From: Billgrantia antri
Lineage (GTDB): Bacteria; Pseudomonadota; Gammaproteobacteria; Pseudomonadales; Halomonadaceae
Assembly (NCBI RefSeq): GCF_019430905.1
Contig: NZ_JAHYCA010000008.1
Coordinates: forward strand, 62,001 to 126,000
DNA: 64,000 bases
Direction of reading: 5' to 3'
In this document: positions 27,089 to 36,794 of the stretch, in pieces
Layout: each line of letters starts with the position of its first letter
How positions within the stretch are numbered: position 1 is the first letter of the stretch
The notes under the pieces: model-generated
What the model was told of the DNA's origin: nothing
The model's input: only the letters and a program-made list of their open reading frames with translations
Database searches by the model: none
Program-made: the position numbers and the translations under genes

Positions 27089-29101
27089 ATGGCGCAGCAC
27101 GATCACACCTTTCACGCCGGCGAGCGAGCGGTACAGCGGCGTGCCGAAGTCTCCAGCGATTGGCTCGAGAGTGCGGCAGGCTTCGTGCGCCCTGCGATGC
27201 CACAGCAGCACCGAGAGTTCTTCGAGAACCTGCCGATGCTGTTTCTCGGGCTGCTCGACCCGGCGGGTCGCCCCTGGTGCGTTTCCGCCTTCGGGCCGCC
27301 TGGCTTCGTGGCCTCTCCCTCCGCGGATGCCCTGGTATTGCAACGCGCGCCGGTACTCGTCGACGAACTGGGTCTGATGTTGACGCCTGGGTCGAGCGTT
27401 GGCCTTGTCGGTGTCGACCTATCCAACCGGCGACGCAATCGGATGAATGGCCGGGTACGGCATGCATCAGGTGATGCGATCACCCTCGCGGTCGACCAGA
27501 GCTTCGGGAACTGCCCGCAGTACATCCAGACCCGCTCCCAGACCGCTGCCATGGCCGAGCCCTCGGCCGCCACCGGGCGGAGCAGCAGCCTGGCCGACCC
27601 GACGGTCCGCCGCATCATCGAATCCGCCGACACTTTCTTCATCGCCTCCCGGGCCGCCGGTCCGCTCGAGGGGGGCAGCGCCGGGGTCGACGCGTCGCAC
27701 CGCGGCGGGCGGCCGGGGTTTCTCGGCATCAACGACGACGGCTCGCTCTCCTTTCCCGACTTTTCCGGCAACCGCATGTTCAACACGCTTGGCAACATCG
27801 AGGGCGATGGCCGCGTCGGCCTGTTCCTGCCGGACTTCGAAACCGGCGAGGCGGTCGTGCTGACCGGCCGTGCCAGCATCGACTGGAGCGCGGAGCGCGC
27901 GGGTGCTTTCGCGGGGGCCGAGCGCATCGTCGATGTGCAGCCGGAAGAGATCTGGCATGCCACCGCTACCTTGCCGATGACCGCAGCGCTTGCCGAGCCG
28001 TGGCCTGCACTCGAGGCCACCGGCAGCTGGGATGAGGTGCGCTTGGCCGCGCTCAAGCGCGATGGTTATCGGCACTTCCGGATCGTATCGAAACGCAGGG
28101 AAAGCGACGCCATCACCTCTTTCTATCTGACCCCTGCAGACGGCGGCCCGATCGAGCCGCATGAGGCAGGGCAGTTCCTGCCGATCCGGCTTCACGACGA
28201 TGACGGCCCGATTCTGCGCAGCTACACGATTTCCCAGGCACCGAATGGACACGACTACCGCCTCTCAATCAAGCGAGAAGCGCATGGCCGGGCTTCCCGC
28301 TGGCTGCATGATCGGCTCGAGAGTGGAGACTTGATCGAGGTCGCCTCGCCGGCGGGCGACTTCGTGCTGGATCGAGGTACCCAGCCCATCGTCATGCTCT
28401 CCGGCGGCGTCGGCATTACGCCCATGGTGGCGATGCTCGACGGGCTCGTGAGTGCGCAGCACAGCGGGGCGCCTCGGCGCGAGGTGTATTTCATCCATGC
28501 CACCCGGAACAGCGCCAGCCGGGCATTTCGCGGCGAGCTCGAGGCGCTCGCCCGCCAGTACGACTGGCTGCATCTCTTCACCGCCTATTCGGCGCCGGGC
28601 GCGGAAGACAGCCTGGGCCACACGCACGATATCGAGGCGAGGCTGAGCATGGAGGTGCTCGCGGGGCTGCTCCCTTTCGGCGGCTACCAATTCTATTTAT
28701 GCGGCCCCGAGAGCTTCATGCGCGCGCTGTATAGCGGCTTGCGCGACATGGGCATCGACCGCTCGCATATCCATTATGAGTTCTTTGGCGCGGGCGAACT
28801 CGACGATACCGAAGAGAAAGCGGCGACCGCGGAACTGCCGACGCGCGCAACGGTGACTTTCGCCCATTCGAAGGTCCAGACCGAATGGACCGCTCAGAGC
28901 GGCACGCTGCTGGAAACCGCCGAGGCGTCCGGACTGAAGCCTTCCCACAGCTGCCGCTCGGGCAAGTGCGGTACCTGCGCCACACGCCTGATCGCGGGAA
29001 ACGTTCACTACCCGCGCAAGCCGCTGATCAGCCCGGCCGAAGGCCATGTGCTGACCTGCTGTGCAGTCCCGATGGACGTACATATCGAAATCGGCCTGTG
29101 A
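27089..29101 (+). CDS. Three-domain fusion: pyridoxamine-phosphate-oxidase-like / FAD-NAD(P) reductase / 2Fe-2S ferredoxin
   Basis: This 670-residue protein combines an N-terminal FMN-binding split-barrel domain (about 1-330; GFLGINDDGSLSFPDFSGNRMFN, LTGRASIDW), a ferredoxin-NADP reductase-type domain (about 335-580; GQFLPIRLHDDDGPILRSYTIS, MLSGGVGITPMVAMLDG, YLCGPESFM) and a plant-type [2Fe-2S] domain (about 590-670; HSCRSGKCGTCATRL, TCC). It should pass electrons from NAD(P)H via FAD and the iron-sulfur centre to an FMN site or a substrate. Similar fusions occur in proteobacteria next to GST genes; the substrate is not known. The ATG at 27089 follows GAGAGGGG; the longer frame from 26825 overlaps the GST gene. 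Confidence 0.87.
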   Translation: MAQHDHTFHAGERAVQRRAEVSSDWLESAAGFVRPAMPQQHREFFENLPMLFLGLLDPAGRPWCVSAFGPPGFVASPSADALVLQRAPVLVDELGLMLTPGSSVGLVGVDLSNRRRNRMNGRVRHASGDAITLAVDQSFGNCPQYIQTRSQTAAMAEPSAATGRSSSLADPTVRRIIESADTFFIASRAAGPLEGGSAGVDASHRGGRPGFLGINDDGSLSFPDFSGNRMFNTLGNIEGDGRVGLFLPDFETGEAVVLTGRASIDWSAERAGAFAGAERIVDVQPEEIWHATATLPMTAALAEPWPALEATGSWDEVRLAALKRDGYRHFRIVSKRRESDAITSFYLTPADGGPIEPHEAGQFLPIRLHDDDGPILRSYTISQAPNGHDYRLSIKREAHGRASRWLHDRLESGDLIEVASPAGDFVLDRGTQPIVMLSGGVGITPMVAMLDGLVSAQHSGAPRREVYFIHATRNSASRAFRGELEALARQYDWLHLFTAYSAPGAEDSLGHTHDIEARLSMEVLAGLLPFGGYQFYLCGPESFMRALYSGLRDMGIDRSHIHYEFFGAGELDDTEEKAATAELPTRATVTFAHSKVQTEWTAQSGTLLETAEASGLKPSHSCRSGKCGTCATRLIAGNVHYPRKPLISPAEGHVLTCCAVPMDVHIEIGL

Positions 29102-29398
29102 GATAACGCGCACGGTAGGGGCGCGATACCACGACCATGGTCGGGACATGCCGTGATGGGCCCTCGTGCTTCGTCCAGGGTTCGGAGGGCTCTGTCAGGC
29201 GGCGGTATCGTCAGGTCTAGGGGATGTCTCGACAGACCTATGACCTCCTGCTATCCATCCAGTGTGTTCTTGCTACAGTAGCGGTTGCACCCAGGCTTCC
29301 CAACCCGGATCCGAGAAGCCTGAGCCGCATCTCCCACGGCTGCCGCTCGGGCCTCGACGCCTGCGGGCGGCATTACGCAAAAATGGAAATCGGATAAG
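29102..29398. other. Intergenic stretch, no gene seen
   Basis: No open frame of note, hairpin or known site was recognised in these 297 bases. Confidence 0.4.
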
Positions 29399-29401
29399 AT
29401 G

Positions 29402-29599
29402 ATGAAAAAAGGACTTCTTTTTATCATGCTTTGCATACTGGCTGGCTGTACAAGCCGGGGGGCTTATGAGGGCATTCAGGCGAGCAACCGTTATGAATGT
29501 TCCAAGCTTCCTCACTCTCAGTATGACGAATGTATGAAGGATGCCAGCAAGACGTACAGTGAGTATAAACAGGAGCGAGAGGAGGCAATGAACGAGTAA
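29402..29599 (+). CDS. Small lipoprotein, unknown
   Basis: This 65-residue product (66 from the ATG at 29399) has a short lipoprotein signal ending in the lipobox LAGC (Cys near residue 17), so it should be lipid-anchored in the envelope. The mature part is hydrophilic, with two further Cys (YECSKLP, YDECMKDA) that could form a disulfide, and an acidic Lys/Glu-rich end. GC content is lower than the neighbours. No clear ribosome site is seen. Confidence 0.6.
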   Translation: MKKGLLFIMLCILAGCTSRGAYEGIQASNRYECSKLPHSQYDECMKDASKTYSEYKQEREEAMNE

Positions 29600-29608
29600 C
29601 GCTTGCCC

Positions 29609-29680
29609 TCACCTCTCGCTTTCTCCTATCACCGCAATGATGCTCTCGCAGAACCAGCGAGGCTGATGGGACAAACTCAT
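29609..29680 (-). pseudogene. LysR 3'-end remnant
   Basis: On the minus strand this encodes PRWFCESIIAVIGESER and a stop, nearly the same as the end of the intact LysR at 30656 (QRWFCESIIEAIGEREG). A 22-base run (29638-29659 area) is identical in both. Upstream the similarity stops, so only the gene end survives. Confidence 0.75.
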
Positions 29681-30133
29681 GAGTCGCCTAAACAGGGATG
29701 TTAAAGCACTCGAAGCCCGTGCAACCGACGCCGACCTCGATGATCTGGGCGCGACTGGCCGCGGCGCGGCTACCGGAGGCCGAGATGGTCCAGCGCGCCG
29801 CGTCCGGCCATCGCCGCCGGGATCAGGGCATGCCTCTCGCCGATCTTGTCGATATCGGAGACTTTCGTCAAAGACCTGCAAGAGGGGCTCGCTCGAAACA
29901 ATTTTTTCTCATTATGCGACCGGGATTTGCAGGGCCTCTAGCTTCTTCTTACGCTTAATAAAGATCTGATCTGGTATAAGTCTGTGCTCTTGCGGCCCGG
30001 TGGATGTCGATGATGTCTGTACCATCCGATAGAGCGCTTAGCCAAGCCAGGCAATGGATGCCAAAATCCATGCTTCGCTCCGGTTTTCCATCAGCGATGG
30101 GCGGCATTGGGCAGGCTAAATCAAGGTGGTGTT
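29681..30133. other. Degenerate stretch between remnants
   Basis: It contains at 29858-29893 a diverged copy of the remnant sequence at 25256 (ETFVKDLQEGL in frame), then AT-richer sequence leading to the 30134 gene. No intact gene is supported. Confidence 0.4.
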
Positions 30134-30553
30134 ATGAGTGTTACGGATACAAAGCCGCTTGAGCAGTTCATCTCAGCACTTGAGCGCTCGCTGAATGCTC
30201 ACGATGCAGTGGAATACAACCGTTATTTTACCCACGATGTTTCGTGGGGAAATCCAAACGGTGGCATCGTAAGGGGCTTGGACGCTCTACATCCCGTTCA
30301 TAAGGGTTTTCTCGAAGGACCCCTTCGTAACTCTAAGTTCAAATATATTATAGAACGTATGGAGCTTGTTACTCCGGATGCTGCATACGCTTATGTGCGG
30401 CTCACGCGAACTTCTCCAGATGGTACTGAAGTGGAATCTGACGAACGCTGCCTATACGTATTTGTTCGCAAGCAAGACAGCTGGTGGTTGTGTGCTGGGC
30501 ATAATACGCGCGTGCAGCCTGGCCAGAATGTCGAGAGTAATACGCCCCACTAG
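30134..30553 (+). CDS. NTF2-like / SnoaL-type (DUF4440) protein
   Basis: This 139-residue protein fits the cone-fold NTF2-like superfamily: FISALERSLNAHDAVEYNRYF, HDVSWGNPNGGIVRG, YVRLTRTSPDGTEVESDERCLYVFVRKQDSWWLCAGHNT. Family members range from isomerases to proteins of unknown function; none can be assigned here. The ATG at 30134 follows AAGGTGGTG; the in-frame start at 30107 adds nine residues. GC content is lower than its surroundings, suggesting acquisition. Confidence 0.75.
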   Translation: MSVTDTKPLEQFISALERSLNAHDAVEYNRYFTHDVSWGNPNGGIVRGLDALHPVHKGFLEGPLRNSKFKYIIERMELVTPDAAYAYVRLTRTSPDGTEVESDERCLYVFVRKQDSWWLCAGHNTRVQPGQNVESNTPH

Positions 30554-30655
30554 GTGCTTCAGCCCGACGAACCTTTGTCGTGCGGCTGAGTTTTGGTGCT
30601 AGCATTCAAAGAGCGTAAGGCGCATGTCGAATCTTGGAGGCTTAGTGGCCTGGCC

Positions 30656-31555
30656 TCACCCCTCCCGCTCCCCAATTGCCTCGATGATGCTCTCGCAGAA
30701 CCAGCGCTGTGAGGGGGAGCGGCTGGCCTGGGCCTGCCAGTGCAGCGCGACCTCGAACTCGGGCACGTGAAAGGGCAGTTCATGAATGACCAGCGGGGAA
30801 CCTTCGGTGAAGCTGGCGGCGACCTGCAGCGGCATGATGGCGATCAGGTCGCTGTCGTGGAGCACCCGTGGCAGTACCGAGAAGTGCGGAATTTCCAAGC
30901 TTACCTTGCGCTGAATGCCCTGCTGACGCATCACCTCCTCGGCCATGCCATGCCCCGAGGAGGAGGTGACGGCGACGTGGCGCGCGGCGATGAAGCTTTC
31001 GCGGGTCAGGGGGCCTTCGCCGAAGCGCTCCTGATTGAGCAGGCATACGTAGCGGTCCTGCAACAGCACATGGCGTGAAATGGCCGTACTCGTCAGAGGG
31101 CGGCTGCAGATCAGCGCGTTGACCCGGCCGGCGACCAGCCACTCCTCGGCGTGCTCGATCTCCAGCGGTACCACTTCCAGCTCGGCCTGCGGCGCCTGCT
31201 CGTGCAGGTGCCGCATGAGCTTCGGTAGCAGCGCCATCTCGCCCAGGTCGGTCAGCGCCAGCCGGAAGCGGCGGGTACAAGTGGCGGGATCGAACTCGCG
31301 GCTGCTCTCGATGGTGTCCTGGAGCTGTTGCAGGGCATCACGCAGCGAGGGGTAGAGCTGGCGCGCGGCAATGGTGGGCTCCATGCCCTGGCGGGTGCGC
31401 ACGAACAGGCGGTCTTCGAAAAGGTCACGCAGCCGGGCCAGCGCATAGCTGACGGAAGGCTGGGTGACGTATAACCGCTCGGCCGTGAGAGTGACGCTAC
31501 CGGTTTCGTACAGCAGCACGAAGGTACGCATGAGGTTGAGGTCAATGTGGTTCAT
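30656..31555 (-). CDS. LysR-family regulator divergent from benzoylformate decarboxylase
   Basis: This 299-residue LysR protein of the NahR/NodD-like group has MNHIDLNLMRTFVLLYETGSV at the N terminus, TQPSVSYALARLRDLFEDRLFVRTRQGM, and RRFRLALTDLGEMALLPKLM in the effector domain. It is divergent from the decarboxylase gene at 31658 with 102 bases between, which makes that gene its probable target. A paralogous 3' end lies at 29609. Confidence 0.9.
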   Translation of the reverse strand: MNHIDLNLMRTFVLLYETGSVTLTAERLYVTQPSVSYALARLRDLFEDRLFVRTRQGMEPTIAARQLYPSLRDALQQLQDTIESSREFDPATCTRRFRLALTDLGEMALLPKLMRHLHEQAPQAELEVVPLEIEHAEEWLVAGRVNALICSRPLTSTAISRHVLLQDRYVCLLNQERFGEGPLTRESFIAARHVAVTSSSGHGMAEEVMRQQGIQRKVSLEIPHFSVLPRVLHDSDLIAIMPLQVAASFTEGSPLVIHELPFHVPEFEVALHWQAQASRSPSQRWFCESIIEAIGEREG

Positions 31556-31627
31556 AAAATAGATGCGCTTTATTTTTCATAGAAAAACTATCAATTTGCT
31601 TGATTGTAGCAGCGACGGCTAGCGTGA

Positions 31628-33238
<1,611 letters not shown>

Positions 33239-33282
33239 TCCGACATAACGCCATCACTACAACGACAAGAGAGGTCACCGTC

Positions 33283-34311
33283 ATGAAACACGCCATCTCA
33301 CGCCTGCTGCTCGCCACTTCCGCACTGGGGCTGTGCGCCTCGGTCGGCGCGGAAACCACTCTGCGCATGGCGCACCTATGGCCGGAGGGTTCGGCGGTCA
33401 ACCAGGAGATATACCGGGCCTGGGCCGAACGGGTGGAGCAGGAATCCAGCGGCGAGCTCAAGGTCGAGATATATCCCTCGCAGACCTTGAGCAAGGCCAA
33501 CCAGGCCTATGACGCGACGGTCAATGGCATCGCCGATATCGCCGTCACGCTGCAGGGCTATACCGCCGGGCGTTTCCCGCTCACCGAGATCGTGCAACTG
33601 CCGGGGATCGTCAACAGTGCCTCCCAGGGCGCGTGTATCCTGCAGACGCTCTACGATGACGGGGACATCGCCGGGGAGTACGACGATACCCGCGTGCTGT
33701 TCCTGTTCACCACCGGACCGGCCTACCTGCATACCCGCGATACCGAGATCCGCACGCCGGCCGATCTCGAGGGGTTGCGCATCCGCCGCCCCAGCGAGGT
33801 GGCCGGCGAGATGCTCGCCAGCATGGGCGCCCAGCCGCTGGGCATGCCGGCGCCGGATATCTTCACCTCGCTGCAGCGCGGGGTGATGGATGGCCTGAGC
33901 TTTCCCTGGGAGGCGATGAAGGTGTTTCGCATCAACGAGCTGACGAACTACCACCTGCAGGTGCCGTACTACGCCGGCGCCATCGTGGCGACGATGAGCC
34001 AGGCGAGTTTTGAGCGGCTCTCACCCGAGATGCAGGCGGTGATCGACGAGAACAGCGGCATGGCCTGGGCCCAGCAGGCGGGGCGGGTCTTCGACGCGCT
34101 CGACGAGGCCGGGCGCGAGGAAGCCGTGGCCCAGGGCGACACCATCCACGTCGTCGAAGACCCGCTCAACGACCCTGAGTGGTCAGGACCGCTCGAGGAG
34201 GGCACAGAGAGTTACCTCAAGCGGCTCGAGGAGCGGGGCCTCGACAATGCACGCGAGATCTACCAGCGCGCCCTCGAGCTGCGCGACGAGTGCCCCGTGG
34301 AGCCCCGCTGA
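33283..34311 (+). CDS. TRAP transporter solute-binding protein (orphan, DctP family)
   Basis: This 342-residue periplasmic binding protein has a signal peptide (residues 1-23, ending ASVGA) and the DctP pattern TTLRMAHLWPEGSAVNQ, QGYTAGRFPLTEIVQLPGI, LEGLRIRRP and GMPAPDIFTSLQRGVMDGLSF. No membrane subunits adjoin it. It is clearly paralogous to the binding proteins at 55857 and 60082, so it may dock to the DctQM pair at 61114-62920 (inference). Position 44 bases after mdlC suggests benzoylformate, mandelate or a similar acid as ligand. The ATG at 33283 gives the signal peptide. Confidence 0.9.
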   Translation: MKHAISRLLLATSALGLCASVGAETTLRMAHLWPEGSAVNQEIYRAWAERVEQESSGELKVEIYPSQTLSKANQAYDATVNGIADIAVTLQGYTAGRFPLTEIVQLPGIVNSASQGACILQTLYDDGDIAGEYDDTRVLFLFTTGPAYLHTRDTEIRTPADLEGLRIRRPSEVAGEMLASMGAQPLGMPAPDIFTSLQRGVMDGLSFPWEAMKVFRINELTNYHLQVPYYAGAIVATMSQASFERLSPEMQAVIDENSGMAWAQQAGRVFDALDEAGREEAVAQGDTIHVVEDPLNDPEWSGPLEEGTESYLKRLEERGLDNAREIYQRALELRDECPVEPR

Positions 34312-34476
34312 GGCGCAACCGCCATCCTGAGTGGCAGCGCTAGCCTGGTACACGACTAAAGTTCTGGCGGGATCCGGGGAAAGTCCAATTAATCCCACTG
34401 ATTTTGCCTTATGCAGCGGTTGGCTTCGGCGAAAATGAATGCAGCCGATGCCAAAAATAATGCAATGGAGAGACCC

Positions 34477-35928
34477 ATGACGACCCTCGAACTGCTGATC
34501 GGCGGCCAGGTCAAGGCTGCGTCCCTGGGGCGCACCTTCGAACGCGCCAACCCCTTCACGGGCCAGGTTACCACTACGGCGGCAGCAGCCTCGGTGGAGG
34601 ATGCCAAGGCAGCAGCGGACGCGGCGGGCAGGGCCTTCGCCACCTGGTCGCAGAGCGGGCCCGGCGAGCGCCGCGCCAAGCTGCTCAAGGCGGCGGAGTT
34701 GATGGAGGCGCGCCAGGCCGAGTTCATCGAGCGCATGGTCGACGAGACCGGCGCCACGCCGGCCTGGGCGGGCTTCAACGTGATGGTGGCCGCCGGCATG
34801 CTGCGCGAGGCGGCTTCACTGACCACACAGATCCAGGGCGACGTGATTCCCTCCAACGTACCCGACAACCTGGCCATGGGCGTGCGTGTGCCCTGCGGCG
34901 TGGTGGTCGGCATCGCACCGTGGAACGCGCCGATCATCCTCGGCACCCGGGCCGTGGCCACACCGCTGGCGTGCGGTAACACGGTGGTTCTCAAGGCCTC
35001 GGAGCAGTGTCCGGCGACCCACCACCTGATCGGCGAGGTACTGGTCGAAGCCGGGCTCGGCGAGGGGATCGTCAACGTCATCACCAACGCCCCGGCCGAT
35101 GCGCCCGGGGTGGTGGAGACGCTGATCGCTCATCCCGAAGTGGCCCGGATCAACTTCACTGGCTCCACCGGGGTGGGGCGCATCATCGCCGAGAAGGCGG
35201 CCCGCCACCTCAAGCCGGTACTGCTGGAGCTGGGCGGCAAGGCGCCGTTCCTGGTGCTGGACGATGCCGATCTGGACGCCGCCGTAGACGCAGCGATCTT
35301 CGGTGCCTTCTTCAACCAGGGGCAGATCTGCATGTCCACCGAGCGGCTGATCGTCGATGCCTCGGTGGCCGACGCCTTCGTCGACAGGTTGGCCACCCGT
35401 GCTGCGGCGCTCAAGGCCGGCGACCCGCGGGGCGAGGGCAATGCGCTGGGTACCCTGATTGGCGTCGAAGCGGGCGAGAAGCTCAATGCGCTGCTCGACG
35501 ATGCCGAGAGCCACGGGGCGCGGCTGGCCGCGGGCGGCCGGGCCGATGGCGTGATCATGCCGGCTACGGTGGTGGATGGCGTGACGTCGCAGATGCGGCT
35601 CTACGGCGAGGAGTCATTCGGTCCGGTGGTGGCGGTGATCCGCGTCGAGGGCGAGGAGGAGGCGATTCGCACCGCCAACGACAGCGAGTACGGTCTCTCG
35701 GCTGCGGTGTTCAGTCGCGACACGGCGCGAGCGATGAAGGTGGCCGGGCGCATCCGTTCGGGCATCTGCCATATCAATGCGCCGACGGTGCACGACGAGC
35801 CGCAGATGCCCTTCGGTGGCACCAAGGCCAGCGGCTATGGGCGCTTCGGTGGCAAGGTGGGCATCGAAGCGTTTACCGAACTGCGCTGGATCACGGTGCA
35901 GTTGGGGCCGCGACACTATCCCATATAG
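34477..35928 (+). CDS. Aromatic aldehyde dehydrogenase (vanillin/benzaldehyde type)
   Basis: This 483-residue NAD(P)-dependent aldehyde dehydrogenase has the Glu in LELGGKAPFLVL and the catalytic Cys in NQGQICMSTERLIV. Length and motifs fit the vanillin/salicylaldehyde/benzaldehyde dehydrogenase group. It could oxidise benzaldehyde from the upstream decarboxylase or vanillin from ferulate, and context supports both. The ATG at 34477 follows ATGGAGAGA; an in-frame ATG at 34411 adds 22 residues without family similarity. A CGACTAAAGTT motif lies at 34353. Confidence 0.88.
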   Translation: MTTLELLIGGQVKAASLGRTFERANPFTGQVTTTAAAASVEDAKAAADAAGRAFATWSQSGPGERRAKLLKAAELMEARQAEFIERMVDETGATPAWAGFNVMVAAGMLREAASLTTQIQGDVIPSNVPDNLAMGVRVPCGVVVGIAPWNAPIILGTRAVATPLACGNTVVLKASEQCPATHHLIGEVLVEAGLGEGIVNVITNAPADAPGVVETLIAHPEVARINFTGSTGVGRIIAEKAARHLKPVLLELGGKAPFLVLDDADLDAAVDAAIFGAFFNQGQICMSTERLIVDASVADAFVDRLATRAAALKAGDPRGEGNALGTLIGVEAGEKLNALLDDAESHGARLAAGGRADGVIMPATVVDGVTSQMRLYGEESFGPVVAVIRVEGEEEAIRTANDSEYGLSAAVFSRDTARAMKVAGRIRSGICHINAPTVHDEPQMPFGGTKASGYGRFGGKVGIEAFTELRWITVQLGPRHYPI

Positions 35929-36007
35929 CCGCGCCCACTGAGTTTATCCACAGCATGTGGGGCGGGCGAGGTTGTTGACGGATCCGGGGCGGCGTCCCGG
36001 GCCCGGT

Positions 36008-36466
36008 TCAGCTACCCTTCCGGCGCTCGATGATACGGTCGAGAAGGTCGAGCAGCCATTCGCGCTCGCCTTCTTTCATGAAGCTGTCGAAGTTGTCTTC
36101 GCCTGCGGCGACCTTGCGGTTGAGCCGCTCGGTGAACTCCTTGCCCTTATCGGTCAGATAGAGCGCATAGGAGCGACGGTCGTTCTTCGACTTGCGCCGC
36201 TCCACCACCTCCATGCTCTCCAGCTTGTCGATGGCCGCCACCATGGCGGAGCGGTCCACGTCCAGAGCGGTCGAAACCGCCGACTGGGTCAGCCCCGGGT
36301 TGTGATAGATGATAGCGAGGATGCTGAACAGACCGGGCGTGATGCCCTCCTGGGCGCAAGCCTCGAAGAACACGTCGAAGTAGACGAGCTGTGCCCGGCG
36401 CAGCTTGTAGCCGAGACGGGATTGCAGCATGGAGTAGTCGATACCGTTCTGGTCGTCGTTGCTCAT
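36008..36466 (-). CDS. MarR-family regulator, probable repressor of fcs
   Basis: This 152-residue winged-helix protein has PGLTQSAVSTALDVDRSAMVAAIDKLE as the DNA-binding core and KNDRRSYALYLTDKGKEF as the wing. MarR proteins beside hydroxycinnamate genes (FerR, CouR) are repressors released by the CoA thioester. It is divergent from fcs at 36795 with 328 bases between, which suits such a role. The effector is inferred. Confidence 0.85.
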   Translation of the reverse strand: MSNDDQNGIDYSMLQSRLGYKLRRAQLVYFDVFFEACAQEGITPGLFSILAIIYHNPGLTQSAVSTALDVDRSAMVAAIDKLESMEVVERRKSKNDRRSYALYLTDKGKEFTERLNRKVAAGEDNFDSFMKEGEREWLLDLLDRIIERRKGS

Positions 36467-36794
36467 AGATTGGTCGGCTCTGGCATTGGGTGAGCTACGA
36501 GGGTGGCAAGCAGCGAATAGCGATCGGATAGCGACTGAATGGCCTGTGGAGGCATCAACTTTAGTCGCAGTCGGGCATGGCGCCCGCTGTCGAATTGTGT
36601 CCGTATCCTTTTGATATTCGTTGGTTTTGTCGCCTTCCTCCGGATGTCTCGGGGCATAATGTTATATTGGTTAAATGTTTGACTATGCAACAGTTTAAAA
36701 AAATACTGGACCCATGTTACCAAGGCTCCCCCGCCGAGGGTAGCGAGATGCCCCTTTCGACTAAGACAACGATCACAATCAGCAGGAGCGTCCC
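36467..36794. promoter_or_regulatory. marR/fcs divergent promoter region
   Basis: Contains AACTTTAGTCG (36557-36567, the reverse of CGACTAAAGTT), an AT-rich core near 36655-36705, and TGTT-N9-AACA at 36676-36692. No gene is seen. Confidence 0.5.

Noticed and set aside
29310-29396. Possible ferredoxin-like fragment (SHGCRSG) after the flavoprotein gene
   Set aside because: Only seven residues resemble the nearby SHSCRSGKCGTC motif and the following residues do not fit; treated as chance.
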